From Atherix ibis (lineage: Eukaryota; Arthropoda; Insecta; Diptera; Athericidae): a stretch of 64,000 bases of DNA. The stretch is from contig OY282605.1 of the NCBI GenBank assembly GCA_958298945.1, positions 40,402,811 to 40,466,810 on the forward strand. The letters run 5' to 3'. Each line of letters begins with the position of its first letter. The first letter of the stretch is position 1. The translations under genes were made by a program, and so were the position numbers. The notes beneath the pieces are model-generated. The model did no database searches and was not told where the DNA came from. It saw only the letters and a program-made list of their open reading frames with translations. Of the stretch, positions 10,595-22,500 are shown piece after piece.

Positions 10595-12129
10595 CAAAAA
10601 ACCAGTAATATTCGATGTTAGAAATACACCCACCCAAAATTTGTTAATTATCTAATCGACCATAACATCTGTTAAATTTGATGACACTTTAATTGATTCG
10701 AAAAGGCCATTAAAATAGATAAACTAAATTATACAGAAAATTATTTGCAAAGAAAAACAATTGAAAATAATATTCTTGAATATTGAATAAAAAAACTGTT
10801 CGATTTGATTTATTTTTAGCCAACTTTCAAAGCTATTTTTGTGTCCTCTTCAAATAAATGGCATACGAACTTTTATCCTCCACGTAAACTTGACAATTTT
10901 TTTTGTCATTTGAATATAGATAATTTATAGATAAATAAACCAAAAATAACAAAATCATAATAAATACTATTTATTACCCAAATATATCCAACTATTGTGT
11001 TAGTCGTAAATTAAAACAATTGAAAGGTAAATAATTTTCTTAGAATACTACTTGCTGTGTAGACTTAAACTTAAGTTGAGTTATGCTAGTTGGACTTGAC
11101 TTGAATTGACATCAGGTAAGTTAAGAATTGTTTGCCGAATTGAATTACGTACATTCAAGTAAAATTATACAATTTTAAGATAGTTTAAAACCTTTTTAAT
11201 ATGCTTAACAACAAATGGAACGTGTTGCTTGTATTCTAGATGTGACTTTATTCAGCAATTGTACGTCATTAATTCGAAGACATTTTAAAATTTATCTTCT
11301 TGAACAGTCGTCACTCCCACGTAGAAAAGTTTTTTATTTTAGAAAAAAGCTAAAAATTATATATTTGAAGAAAACTAAAATTGAGTATTTTTTTTTGAAT
11401 TAATATATAATAATCTCATTTTGGTTTTTAAAAGATTTTATGATTCCTACTCAGTTTTAAATATTTTAATTTGTTACCTAGCAAATTATTAACAATTGTC
11501 ATAAATTTAATATATTTAGAAAAAAAAATGGATAAAATTAAAATTATTTTTAATATTGAATTTTTTCTTTTAACTTTAAGTATTTCTCTCATTTGAAAAA
11601 TTAAATTCAGTAGAATAAAATAATAAAAACAAAAATTACAAATTATACATTTTACAGTTTGGAAAATATAAGTCTGTTATTTAATAATATATATTATTTA
11701 GTATAAGTTTCATTTAGATACATTAATGCCATTTTATAATGTAGATAAATTTTATTTAAATAGAATTTAGAAAAGAAATAAAACTTTTTATAAATATGGC
11801 AATTTTTTCAGATCCACGTTTACCGCAAAATTTTCTTTAGACTTGTTTCTCACTCAATGGATACGTCAATAAGTGATTTTAATTAAAATTAAACTTAAAA
11901 ATAAACAAGTAACTATAAAAAAAAACAATTGTATCTATGAAAAAAGACTGTATGTTGTGTATTTTGGTCAGAAGGTGTAATTTCTTTGAACATTAAGAAG
12001 GAGAGACCGTTACCGTAATTCTGAGCGCATTTTTTGTATAATAACTTACTTTTTCTTGGCTCAAAATCTAAGATAAAATTTTTTACTAGATGCAATTTTA
12101 ACAAACCAACACTAGTTATTGTATATGTG
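10595..12129. other. AT-rich intronic sequence, nothing recognised
   Basis: No exon, RNA gene or repeat array could be supported. ORFs here are short and low-complexity. Confidence 0.5.
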
Positions 12130-12985
12130 TATGTCTGTATGCGGGAACAATGGGAGGGTCGTTCGCCAGATGGTACGGGCTGCCACAGGGATCTATGGTG
12201 CAGTAGAAAGAGTCCGGTTTTGGTGTGACCACATATGCGGATTATATGTGGTCACACCAGAACAGAGTGTGAGTAGGTTTGTGTTAGGAAGGGGGTAAAT
12301 GCAAAATACGAAGGGGAAAGACTGTGTGCATGTTACTGACGGGAATGTTAGCACATAGTAGGTTGCCCAACATTCGGTTGTAGACAGTCGGGGTCCGATA
12401 AGCACGGAAGGTGCATTATCGTAGTACGAAAGTTGGGGACAAGCTGAATTTCAGGCCCGACTTGAAGCATCTTAGGAGTCGTGAAGTCTGCCTAGTTGGC
12501 ATACTGGTTCAAGTGCCACGTAAGGAGTGTGGTTTGTGATACAGTGCGGTGAGAGTCCTATACAAGGGTATGTTTGTTCCCTGTGCTCCTAAACAGAATG
12601 TATGAACTATGGCAACGCCGATAGGGTGAGATTGTGGCTTTATGTTTAACGATAGATAAGTCACGTTAAATGAAAATATAATATTGTATAAAATAATACC
12701 CGTGAGGCCGTCACTTTTGGGTGAATGATCCAGCTATAAGATCTATACCAGAAGTGGCATAGGGTCTTGGCGAACCCGCATTACCTTAGCTTGCCTATCA
12801 ATACCATAGACTTAACAATGTTTTTTGTTGTAGCTATATGAGTGAAGAGTACCTAACAAATGGTGGTTTGGCTATAGTGCCGGGACGAGGTGTGAAGCTA
12901 TTGTCTGAAACATGGTGGATGTGGGTGACACCTTCATCACGGCTACAATCTTACAACTAAAGTTGAGGGACACCAGAATTCTTTA
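12130..12985 (+). mobile_element. R1-clade retrotransposon relic, copy 1
   Basis: A patch distinctly richer in GC. The plus strand reads KLNFRPDLKHLRSREVCLVG near 12445-12505 and AVRVLYKGMFVP near 12545-12585. These match the R1-clade segment after the RT active site (SERxxFxPHxxxL ... AVRVLYxGLFVP). The relic at 51410-52630 gives the same two blocks and a similar 3' piece (taacgatag at 12646 and 52579). The RT core and the C-terminal knuckle are missing or unreadable. A long hairpin lies at its upstream side. Confidence 0.6.
12217..12263. repeat. 20-bp stem hairpin
   Basis: The left arm 12217-12236 (gttttggtgtgaccacatat) and right arm 12244-12263 are complementary with one mismatch, around a 7-base loop (gcggatt). 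It is near the upstream side of an R1-like relic; its role is unknown. Confidence 0.9.
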
Positions 12986-13124
12986 AAGATTATTATTCTC
13001 ATTTTATTTTATTGACTATCCTTTAGACAATTTGAAGAATAATTAAGAATTAAATTTTTAAAAATATTAGAGCTGTCATAAAAAATTAACTTATACTGTT
13101 TAAGGAAATTAATAAAAATTAATA

Positions 13125-13265
13125 TCAGCGGTAACGATGTGACATCCTTTCAACAGTTTTGTCATCTTGGGGAAGAAACAAAAGTCACACGGACTTAGGT
13201 CAGGAGAATTGGAGGGTAAGGGACTACAAGGATTTTTCTTATCGCAAAAAGCTCGTAGATAAAAA
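13125..13265 (-). pseudogene. mariner-type transposase C-terminal relic
   Basis: The minus strand reads NSPDLSPCDFCFFPKMTKLL and then KGCHIVTADI. This is the third catalytic Asp region of a mariner transposase (YSPDLAPCDFFLFPKLK...). Upstream and downstream frames decay quickly. It belongs to neither family A nor family B as read here. Confidence 0.7.
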
Positions 13266-14492
13266 ATGGTCGTATGACAGATGAAGATGGCGTTATTATG
13301 ATGGCGCATTCAAGGGTACTTCTTCTTTTCAAAAAGCTTTAATGTTAATCGTACGGTCTGACATCACAAAAGAATGTTCCTCAATTTTTCATAACTCAGT
13401 CTTGAGGATTCATAAAGCCTTACGTGTACATAAAATTGCACTGCACAATTTGTACTGTTGGACATTTTTTTAAAAAAAAAAATATTAAAAATTATATTTT
13501 CAATAATAATTTTTCTATCTTTAAGCATTTTAAAATTAACATCCATCAAGTTATAATCAAATTTCAACCCGAAAAGTGTCAAAAAAATCATCAAAAATAA
13601 CCTAAGAACGAGCCAGTTTTGCAAAAAGTTTTGTGGTAGTTATTTAAATAATGTAATACTTTCATATAATGGCAAAATTTATGCAAAATAAATAAATTAA
13701 ATTAAATTAAAAACTATCGTAGTGGAATGATTAATTAAATTTCAATTTCTATAGTAGAAGTTGGATTTCTATTTTGGAACTGGTTTTTTTTAAATTTAAA
13801 TAAGGCTTAAAAAATAAAGATAACAATACTGTAAAAATTAAATAGAACTGAATAAATATTAGATTCAGTGAAAAATAAATTTAGGAAAGAAAATAAACAC
13901 CAGTCAAATCAGTCAGTCCTTATTGAAACTGGTCGGAGACCCGCTTACACTACTTTTACACATCCCGTATGACCTTAATTTATAAAAATCTTTGCTCTTC
14001 CAAATATCCCCTTCACAAGCTTCTAAAAAAATCTCTTCCACCGCCTATTCTAAAAAAAATTCATCCTACATTTCCCTCGATTTTCCGACCACCCTCCTAC
14101 ACCCGAAGTGGAAACTGTGGTTGCGAGCAAAGTTGAGGGTGTCTATGATATTAAATATATACCAATTCATCTATCTATTGAAAAATTTTCTTTTAATAGA
14201 CAGGTGCGTCTGCGAACAAAAGTGTAGAATCACCCCGCAAGATCAAGGTAGTATAATATCGCAGATCAAGGTTGCAATACTACCAGTTAGAAGTTCCCCT
14301 CATGATAATTAATATTGCAAGATCAAGTGTGGAACACTACCATAACAGCGTAATTATTTTTACCACCAGTTTTTTAAACTTTAAATTATTTAAAAATCTA
14401 CTTAAATCAATTAAGGCCAAATAACAGGCTGAAATGTGCGAAAGAATCATTGAAAATCACCTCAAGAGGTGACGTTGCCGTAATTTGAATTA
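13266..14492. other. AT-rich sequence with a few short repeats
   Basis: No gene was recognised. Three loose copies of caagatcaag lie near 14230-14330. The 106-residue ORF at 13992-14312 has no recognised similarity and a composition like its flanks. Confidence 0.45.
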
Positions 14493-14740
14493 TATAAGGT
14501 TTTCCAATAAGAGTGATATGAAATTCTGAGTTACGTTTCGGCCATTTTTAATATATCATAATCTGTCTTTTTTTTTTCATTGTATTCAATAATGCTTACA
14601 ATTTCATAATGGAGAGATATACACAAGAAAAACGTTTACAAATTATCCAATTTTATTATCAAATTAATCGTTCTCCAATTGCAACTTTTCGTGCGCTTTT
14701 GAAGCATTCAGAATACTCACAATTCTGAATGCTTTAAACG
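14493..14740 (+). pseudogene. DUF4817-type transposase, N-terminal relic
   Basis: An ATG at 14609 opens MERYTQEKRLQIIQFYYQI, then NRSPIATFRALLKHSE. This fits the N-terminal helix-turn-helix (DUF4817-like) of a transposase family common in insects. The frame ends about 37 residues in, at a hairpin (14702-14734). The leader (ggttttccaataagagtgatatg near 14498) may be the element's 5' end. Other parts of the same family are scattered through the window on both strands. Confidence 0.65.
14702..14734. repeat. perfect 13-bp stem hairpin
   Basis: aagcattcagaat (14702-14714) and attctgaatgctt (14722-14734) around a 7-base loop, exactly where the transposase N-terminal frame breaks off. It may mark a rearrangement joint. 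Confidence 0.9.
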
Positions 14741-16499
14741 AATACCACTTAACCGAAAATTTATTTTTGAATTGAACTCCTTCTTACAGTTCCGATTCCA
14801 AAACTAATTTTTAACTTTCTTAAACATCTTAATATTAGCTCTATAAAATTTAAAAATGTCTGATTGATCTCTCCAACTAACTATCGAACAGTTCCTTTAC
14901 GAAAACTGGCAATGCTAATCTACACATAACAAAAAGTCAGCAAATGACCTCATGGTCGTGGCGCATTAGAATGGCTCCTGCTCATCTCTCAGAGACCTTA
15001 CAACAACAAAAAAAAAAATTCACCAGTCAAACATAACCTAACAAATCAAGGTAGAGAAAAATTTACCACAAAAAAAATTCCCTTAAATAAGATGACAATA
15101 TTTAAAATTATTGTGAAGAAATTGTAAAAATTAATATATGTAGATAAGTATAAATTTACTTTGTTCGAGAATAAATTCCAAATAGTCGTCAATGGTCTCA
15201 ATTGTCAATGGTGCCATCCCACTTGTCAAGTTCAAGATAGTCAACAAAATACACACATGCATACATACACGTGTATACAAAATCTAAAACCACAAAAGTC
15301 ACATTGGAAAGAGCTGGATTATATTGTATTACATAACATACAACCTATTGGAAATAGGGAATTCTTCAAAGTTTATCAACAAACTGTGTACATCGAATCC
15401 CTTTGCGATCATATTTTATATTCTTCCTTATCCAACAGAGCAATTTGATCCACTAAATATTATTAAATAGATTTTATAGTATAACAACTACCACAAAATG
15501 TGACCGATTCAATAGAACAACATACAAGATAAGGGAATAATTTATTCGCATTTAGAAGCTATCAAAAATCCCAATTGAATTAAAGTTAATGGCATGCAAA
15601 TTGTTTTAATATTCCTAGCGCCTTGTTAAAGGATTGACTAGCATCCCATGTGAATAGTGTTCTTTCAATTTTCTGCTATTTTAACAACATCGTATATTAT
15701 CTTATTTTTAATATACATCTAAACTAGTATATGTACTTGTATAGTTTTGTAATAATTGTATAGGATGCAGCATGTGCAACTTATTTTAATGGTATGGCAT
15801 GATTATGCATTCTAAACCTACGTTGTTCTAGAGTAGAGAATTTCTTTAAATAATCAGAATCTTTTCAAACCAACTTACTTATTTGAGTGAAGCTTAATTT
15901 TCAATTATCATATAGAGGAACGAGTTTCAATGAATAAATGCATACCTAAATTTGCAAAATCAACTCGACCTACTGAATAGAAGATGGCTTCCTACGCACC
16001 TTCAATACCTTTGATTGTACGTGCACAGAAGTTGGCCGTTTGGGGAACTCTTAAAAAGAGTAAGTCTACAATTTTGTTAACGAGGTAACCTATTCAGCTA
16101 TAGTCACTATGCAAACAAATGGCGTATATCTACCCCAACACTGTCGAATCACCGTGGAACAATAGAATAGTAATACCGAAAGGTCTATTTGCAATTTAAA
16201 ATGCTTCCGCCTTTTGACGATCCGATCGCTTATACAAAATAAACACTTACACCAACCGGATATGATGCAGTGACGAAAATGTGTCAAGGTTTTATGCATT
16301 ACACTATAGATTTTTACTGACCATCATAACTCACCCATTAGTAAATGACTAACTAAAAATTATTTTTTTGGATTCTCTCACAAATAACCTAAAAAATAAT
16401 TATAGTTTTTTTACACAAAAAAAAAATATTATTTCTAAAAATTATAAAAACTATAACATAAAAAATTAAATTTTTCTTTTTTAAATCAGTAAATAAGCT
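14741..16499. other. intronic sequence, nothing recognised
   Basis: Somewhat less AT-rich around 15960-16290, but no exon with splice sites and no known element could be supported. Confidence 0.45.
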
Positions 16500-16566
16500 T
16501 TATTATTAACACTCTTTTTCAATTCAACCATTACTTGACGGATATTGATTTTAAATACTTTAAAGC
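16500..16566 (-). pseudogene. transposase C-terminal piece left of the satellite
   Basis: The minus strand reads FKVFKINIRQVMVELKKSV, matching the C-terminal NIRQV-AEL block seen at 57345-57290 (KTNIRQVRAELQPEIFEKIL). It is on the same strand and in the right order to be the continuation of the piece at 25455-24985, with the 187-bp satellite between them. Confidence 0.65.
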
Positions 16567-16599
16567 TTAAAAATTATCTACAATTGAATATAGGGTTTT

Positions 16600-19500
16600 T
16601 ATAAAAATTGCAAATCTTCCAAGCGAAAATTTTCAATTTTACTGCAGTTTTTAAGAAATTGTATTTTTCGCAAATTTCGGTCAAAATCGATGCTATTTTC
16701 AGTAATTTACGCATTTTCAATGTTTCTGTATCGTTTGGATCAAAAAAATCGTTTATTGACAAAAGTTCAATTTCCGGGAAAAATTGCAAATCTTCCAATG
16801 CTCCCCCCCCCAAGCGAAAATTTTCAATTTTACTGCAGTTTTTAAGAAATTGTATTTTTCGCAAATTTCGGTCAAAATCGATGCTATTTTCAGTAATTTA
16901 CGCATTTTCAATGTTTCTGTATCGTTTGGATCAAAAAAATCGTTTATTGACAAAAGTTCAATTTCCGGGAAAAATTGCAAATCTTCCAATGCTCCCCCCC
17001 CCAAGCGAAAATTTTCAATTTTACTGCAGTTTTTAAGAAATTGTATTTTTCGCAAATTTCGGTCAAAATCGATGCTATTTTCAGTAATTTACGCATTTTG
17101 AATGTTTCTGTATCGTTTGGATCAAAAAAATCGTTTATTGACAAAAGTTCAATTTTCGGGAAAAATTGCAAATCTTCCAATGCTCCCCAAGCAAAAATTT
17201 TCAATTTTACTGCAGTTTTTAAGAAATTGTATTTTTCGCAAATTTCGGTCAAATCGATGCTATTTTCAGTAATTTACGCATTTTTAATGTTTCTGTATCG
17301 TTTGGATAAAAAAAATCGTTTATTGACAAAAGTTCAATTTTCGGAAAAAATTGCAAATCTTCCAATGCTCCCCAAGCGAAAATTTTTCAATTTTACTGCA
17401 GTTTTTAAGAAATTGTATTTTCCGCAAATTTCGATCAAAATCGATGCTATTTTCAGTAATTTACGCATTTTCAATGTTTCTGTATCGTTTGGATCAAAAA
17501 AACCGTTTATTGACAAAAGTTCAATTTTCAGGAAAAATTGCAAATCTTCCAATGCTCCCCAAGCAAAAATTTTCAATTTTACTGCAGTTTTTAAGAAATT
17601 GTATTTTTCGCAAATTTCGGTCAAATCGATGCTATTTTCAGTAATTTACGCATTTTTAATGTTTCTGTATCGTTTGGATAAAAAAAATCGTTTATTGACA
17701 AAAGTTCAATTTTCGGAAAAAATTGCAAATCTTCCAATGCTCCCCAAGCGAAAATTTTCAATTTTACTGCAGTTTTAAAAAAATTGTATTTTCCGCAAAT
17801 TTCGATCAAAATCGATGCTATTTTCAGTAATTTACGCATTTTCAATGTTTCTGTATCGTTTGGATCAAAAAAATCGTTTATTGACAAAAGTTCAATTTTC
17901 GGGAAAAATTGCAAATCTTCCAATACTCCCCAAGCGAAAATTTTCAATTTTACTGCAGTTTTAGAAAAATTGTATTTTCCGCAAATTTCGGTCAAAATCG
18001 ATGCTATTTTCAGTAATTTACGCATTTTGAATGTTTCTGTATCGCTGGGATCAAAAAAACATTTATTGACAAAAATTCAATTTTCGGGAAAAATTGCAAA
18101 TCTTCCAATGCTCCCCAAGCAAAAATTTTCAATTTTACTGCAGTTTTTAAGAAATTGTATTTTCCGCAAATTTCGATCAAAATCGATGCTATTTTCAGTA
18201 ATTTACGCATTTTCAATGTTTCTGTATCGTTTGGATAAAAAAAATCGTTTATTGACAAAAGTTCAATTTTCGGAAAAAATTGCAAATCTTCCAATGCTCC
18301 CCAAGCGAAAATTTTTCAATTTTACTGCAGTTTTTAAGAAATTGTATTTTCCGCAAATTTCGATCAAAATCGATGCTATTTTCAGTAATTTACGCATTTT
18401 CAATGTTTCTGTATCGTTTGGATCAAAAAAATCGTTTATTGACAAAAGTTCAATTTTCGGGAAAAATTGCAAATCTTCCAATGCTCCCCAAGCAAAAATT
18501 TTCAATTTTACTGCAGTTTTAAAAAATTGTATACAAAAGTTCAATTTTCGGGAAAAATTGCAAATCTTCCAATGCGCCCCAAGCGAAAACTTTCAATTTT
18601 ACTGCAGTTTTTAAGAAATTGTATTTTTCGCAAATTTCGGTCAAAATCGATGCTGTTTTCAGCAATTTACGCATTTTGAATGTTTCTGTATCGTTTGGAT
18701 CAAAAAAATCGTTTATTGACAAAAGTTCAATTTTCGGGAAAAATTGCAAATCTTCCAATGAGCCCCAAGCGAAAACTTTCAATTTTACTGCAGTTTTTAA
18801 GAAATCGTATTTTCCGCAAATTTCGGTCAAAATCGATGCTGTTTTCAGCAATTTACGCATTTTGAATGTTTCTGTATCGTTTGGATCAAAAAAATCGTTT
18901 ATTGACAAAAGTTCAATTTTCGGGAAAAATTGCAAATCTTCCAATGCTCCCCAAGCAAAAATTTTCAATTTTACTGCAGTTTTAAAAAATTGTATACAAA
19001 AGTTCAATTTTCGGGAAAAATTGCAAATCTTCCAATGCGCCCCAAGCGAAAACTTTCAATTTTACTGCAGTTTTTAAGAAATTGTATTTTCCGCAAATTT
19101 CGATCAAAATCGATGCTATTTTCAGTAATTTACGCATTTTCAATGTTTCTGTATTGTTTGGATCAAAAAAATCGTTTATTCACAAAAGTTCAATTTTCGG
19201 GAAAAATTGCAAATCTTCCAATGCTCCCCAAGCGAAAATTTTCAATTTTACTGCAGTTTTTAAGAAATTGTATTTTTCGCAAATTTCGGTCAAAATCGAT
19301 GCTATTTTCCGTAATTTACGCATTTTGAATGTTTCTGTATCGTTTGGATAAAAAAAATCGTTTATTGACAAATGTTCAATTTTCGGGAAAAATTGCAAAT
19401 CTTCCAATACTCCCCAAGCGAAAATTTTCAATTTTACTGCAGTTTTAAAAAAATTGTATTTTCCGCAAATTTCGGTCAAAATCGATGCTATTTTCAGTAA

Positions 19501-22500
19501 TTTACGCATTTTGAATGTTTCTGTATCGCTTGGATCAAAAAAACATTTATTGACAAAAATTCAATTTTCGGGAAAAATTGCAAATCTTCCAATGCTCCCC
19601 AAGCGAAAATTTTCAATTTTACTGCAGTTTTTAAGAAATTGTATTTTCCGCAAATTTCGATCAAAATCGATGCTATTTTCAGTAATTTACGCATTTTCAC
19701 TGTTTCTGTATCGTTTGGATAAAAAAAATCGTTTATTGACAAAAGTTCAATTTTCGGAAAAAATTGCAAATCTTCCAATGCTCCCCAAGCGAAAATTTTT
19801 CAATTTTACTGCAGTTTTTAAGAAATTGTATTTTCCGCAAATTTCGATCAAAATCGATGCTATTTTCAGTAATTTACGCATTTTCAATGTTTCTGTATCG
19901 TTTGGATCAAAAAAATCGTTTATTGACAAAAGTTCAATTTTCGGGAAAAATTGCAAATCTTCCAATGTTCCTAAAGCGAAAATTTTCAATTTTACTGCAG
20001 TTTTAAAAAAATTGTATTTACCGAAAATTTTGGTCATTTTGAATGTTTCTGTATCGTTTGGATCAAAAAAATCGTTTATTGACAAAAGTTCAATTTTCGG
20101 GAAAAATTGCAAATCTTCCAATGCGCCCCAAGCGAAAACTTTCAATTTTACTGCAGTTTTTAAAAAATTGTATTTTTCGCAAATTTCGGTCAAAATCGAT
20201 GCTGTTTTCAGCAATTTACGCATTTTGAATGTTTCTGTATCGTTTGGATCAAAAAAATCGTTTATTGACAAAAGTTCAATTTTCGGGAAAAATTGCAAAT
20301 CTTCCAAAGCGAAAACTTTCAATTTTACTGCAGTTTTTAAGAAATTGTATTTTTCGCAAATTTCGGTCAAAATCGATGCTGTTTTCAGCAATTTACGCAT
20401 TTTGAATGTTTCTGTATCGTTTGGATCAAAAAAATCGTTTATTGACAAAAGTTTAATTTTCGGGAAAAATTGCAAATCTTCCAATGAGCCCCAAGCGAAA
20501 ACTTTCAATTTTACTGCAGTTTTTAAGAAATCGTATTTTCCGCAAATTTCGGTCAAAATCGATGCTGTTTTCAGCAATTTACGCAATTTGAATGTTTCTG
20601 TATCGTTTGGATCAAAAAAATCGTTTATTGACAAAAGTTCAATTTTCGGGAAAAATTGCAAATCTTCCAATGCTCCCCAAGCAAAAATTTTCAATTTTAC
20701 TGCAGTTTTAAAAAATTGTATACAAAAGTTCAATTTTCGGGAAAAATTGCAAATCTTCCAATGCGCCCCAAGCGAAAACTTTCAATTTTACTGCAGTTTT
20801 TAAGAAATTGTATTTTCCGCAAATTTCGATCAAAATCGATGCTATTTTCAGTAATTTACGCATTTTCAATGTTTCTGTATTGTTTGGATCAAAAAAATCG
20901 TTTATTCACAAAAGTTCAATTTTCGGGAAAAATTGCAAATCTTCCAATGCTCCCCAAGCGAAAATTTTCAATTTTACTGCAGTTTTAAAAAAATTGTATT
21001 TTCCGCAAATTTCGATCAAAATCGATGCTATTTTCCGTAATTTACGCATTTTGAATGTTTCTGTATCGTTTGGATCAAAAAAATCGTTTATTGACAAATG
21101 TTCAATTTTCGGGAAAAATTGCAAATCTTCCAATACTCCCCAAGCGAAAATTTTCAATTTTACTGCAGTTTTAAAAAAATTGTATTTTCCGCAAATTTCG
21201 GTCAAAATCGATGCTATTTTCAGTAATTTACGCATTTTGAATGTTTCTGTATCGCTTGGATCAAAAAAACATTTATTGACAAAAATTCAATTTTCGGGAA
21301 AAATTGCAAATCTTCCAATGCTCCCCAAGCGAAAATTTTCAATTTTACTGCAGTTTTTAAGAAATTGTATTTTCCGCAAATTTCGATCAAAATCGATGCT
21401 ATTTTCAGTAATTTACGCATTTTCAATGTTTCTGTATCGTTTGGATAAAAAAAATCGTTTATTGACAAAAGTTCAATTTTCGGAAAAATTTGCAAATCTT
21501 CCAATGCTCCCCAAGCGAAAATTTTTCAATTTTACTGCAGTTTTTAAGAAATTGTATTTTCCGCAAATTTCGATCAAAATCGATGCTATTTTCAGTAATT
21601 TACGCATTTTCAATGTTTCTGTATCGTTTGGATCAAAAAAATCGTTTATTGACAAAAGTTCAATTTTCGGGAAAAATTGCAAATCTTCCAATGCGCCCCA
21701 AGCGAAAACTTTCAATTTTACTGCAGTTTTTAAAAAATTGTATTTTCCGCAAATTTCGGTCAAAATCGATGCTATTTTCAGTAATTTACGCATTTTGAAT
21801 GTTTCTGTATCGCTTGGATCAAAAAAACATTTATTGACAAAAATTCAATTTTCGGGAAAAATTGCAAATCTTCCAATGCTCCCCAAGCGAAAATTTTCAA
21901 TTTTACTGCAGTTTTTAAGAAATTGTATTTTCCGCAAATTTCGATCAAAATCGATGCTATTTTCAGTAATTTACGCATTTTCAATGTTTCTGTATCGTTT
22001 GGATAAAAAAAATCGTTTATTGACAAAAGTTCAATTTTCGGAAAAAATTGCAAATCTTCCAATGCTCCCCAAGCGAAAATTTTTCAATTTTACTGCAGTT
22101 TTTAAGAAATTGTATTTTCCGCAAATTTCGATCAAAATCGATGCTATTTTCAGTAATTTACGCATTTTCAATGTTTCTGTATCGTTTGGATCAAAAAAAT
22201 CGTTTATTGACAAAAGTTCAATTTTCGGGAAAAATTGCAAATCTTCCAATGTTCCTTAAGCGAAAATTTTCAATTTTACTGCAGTTTTAAAAAAATTGTA
22301 TTTACCGAAAATTTCGGTCATTTTGAATGTTTCTGTATCGTTTGGATCAAAAAAATCGTTTATTGACAAAAGTTCAATTTTCGGGAAAAATTGCAAATCT
22401 TCCAATGCTCCCCAAGCAAAAATTTTCAATTTTACTGCAGTTTTAAAAAATTGTATACAAAAGTTCAATTTTCGGGAAAAATTGCAAATCTTCCAATGCG

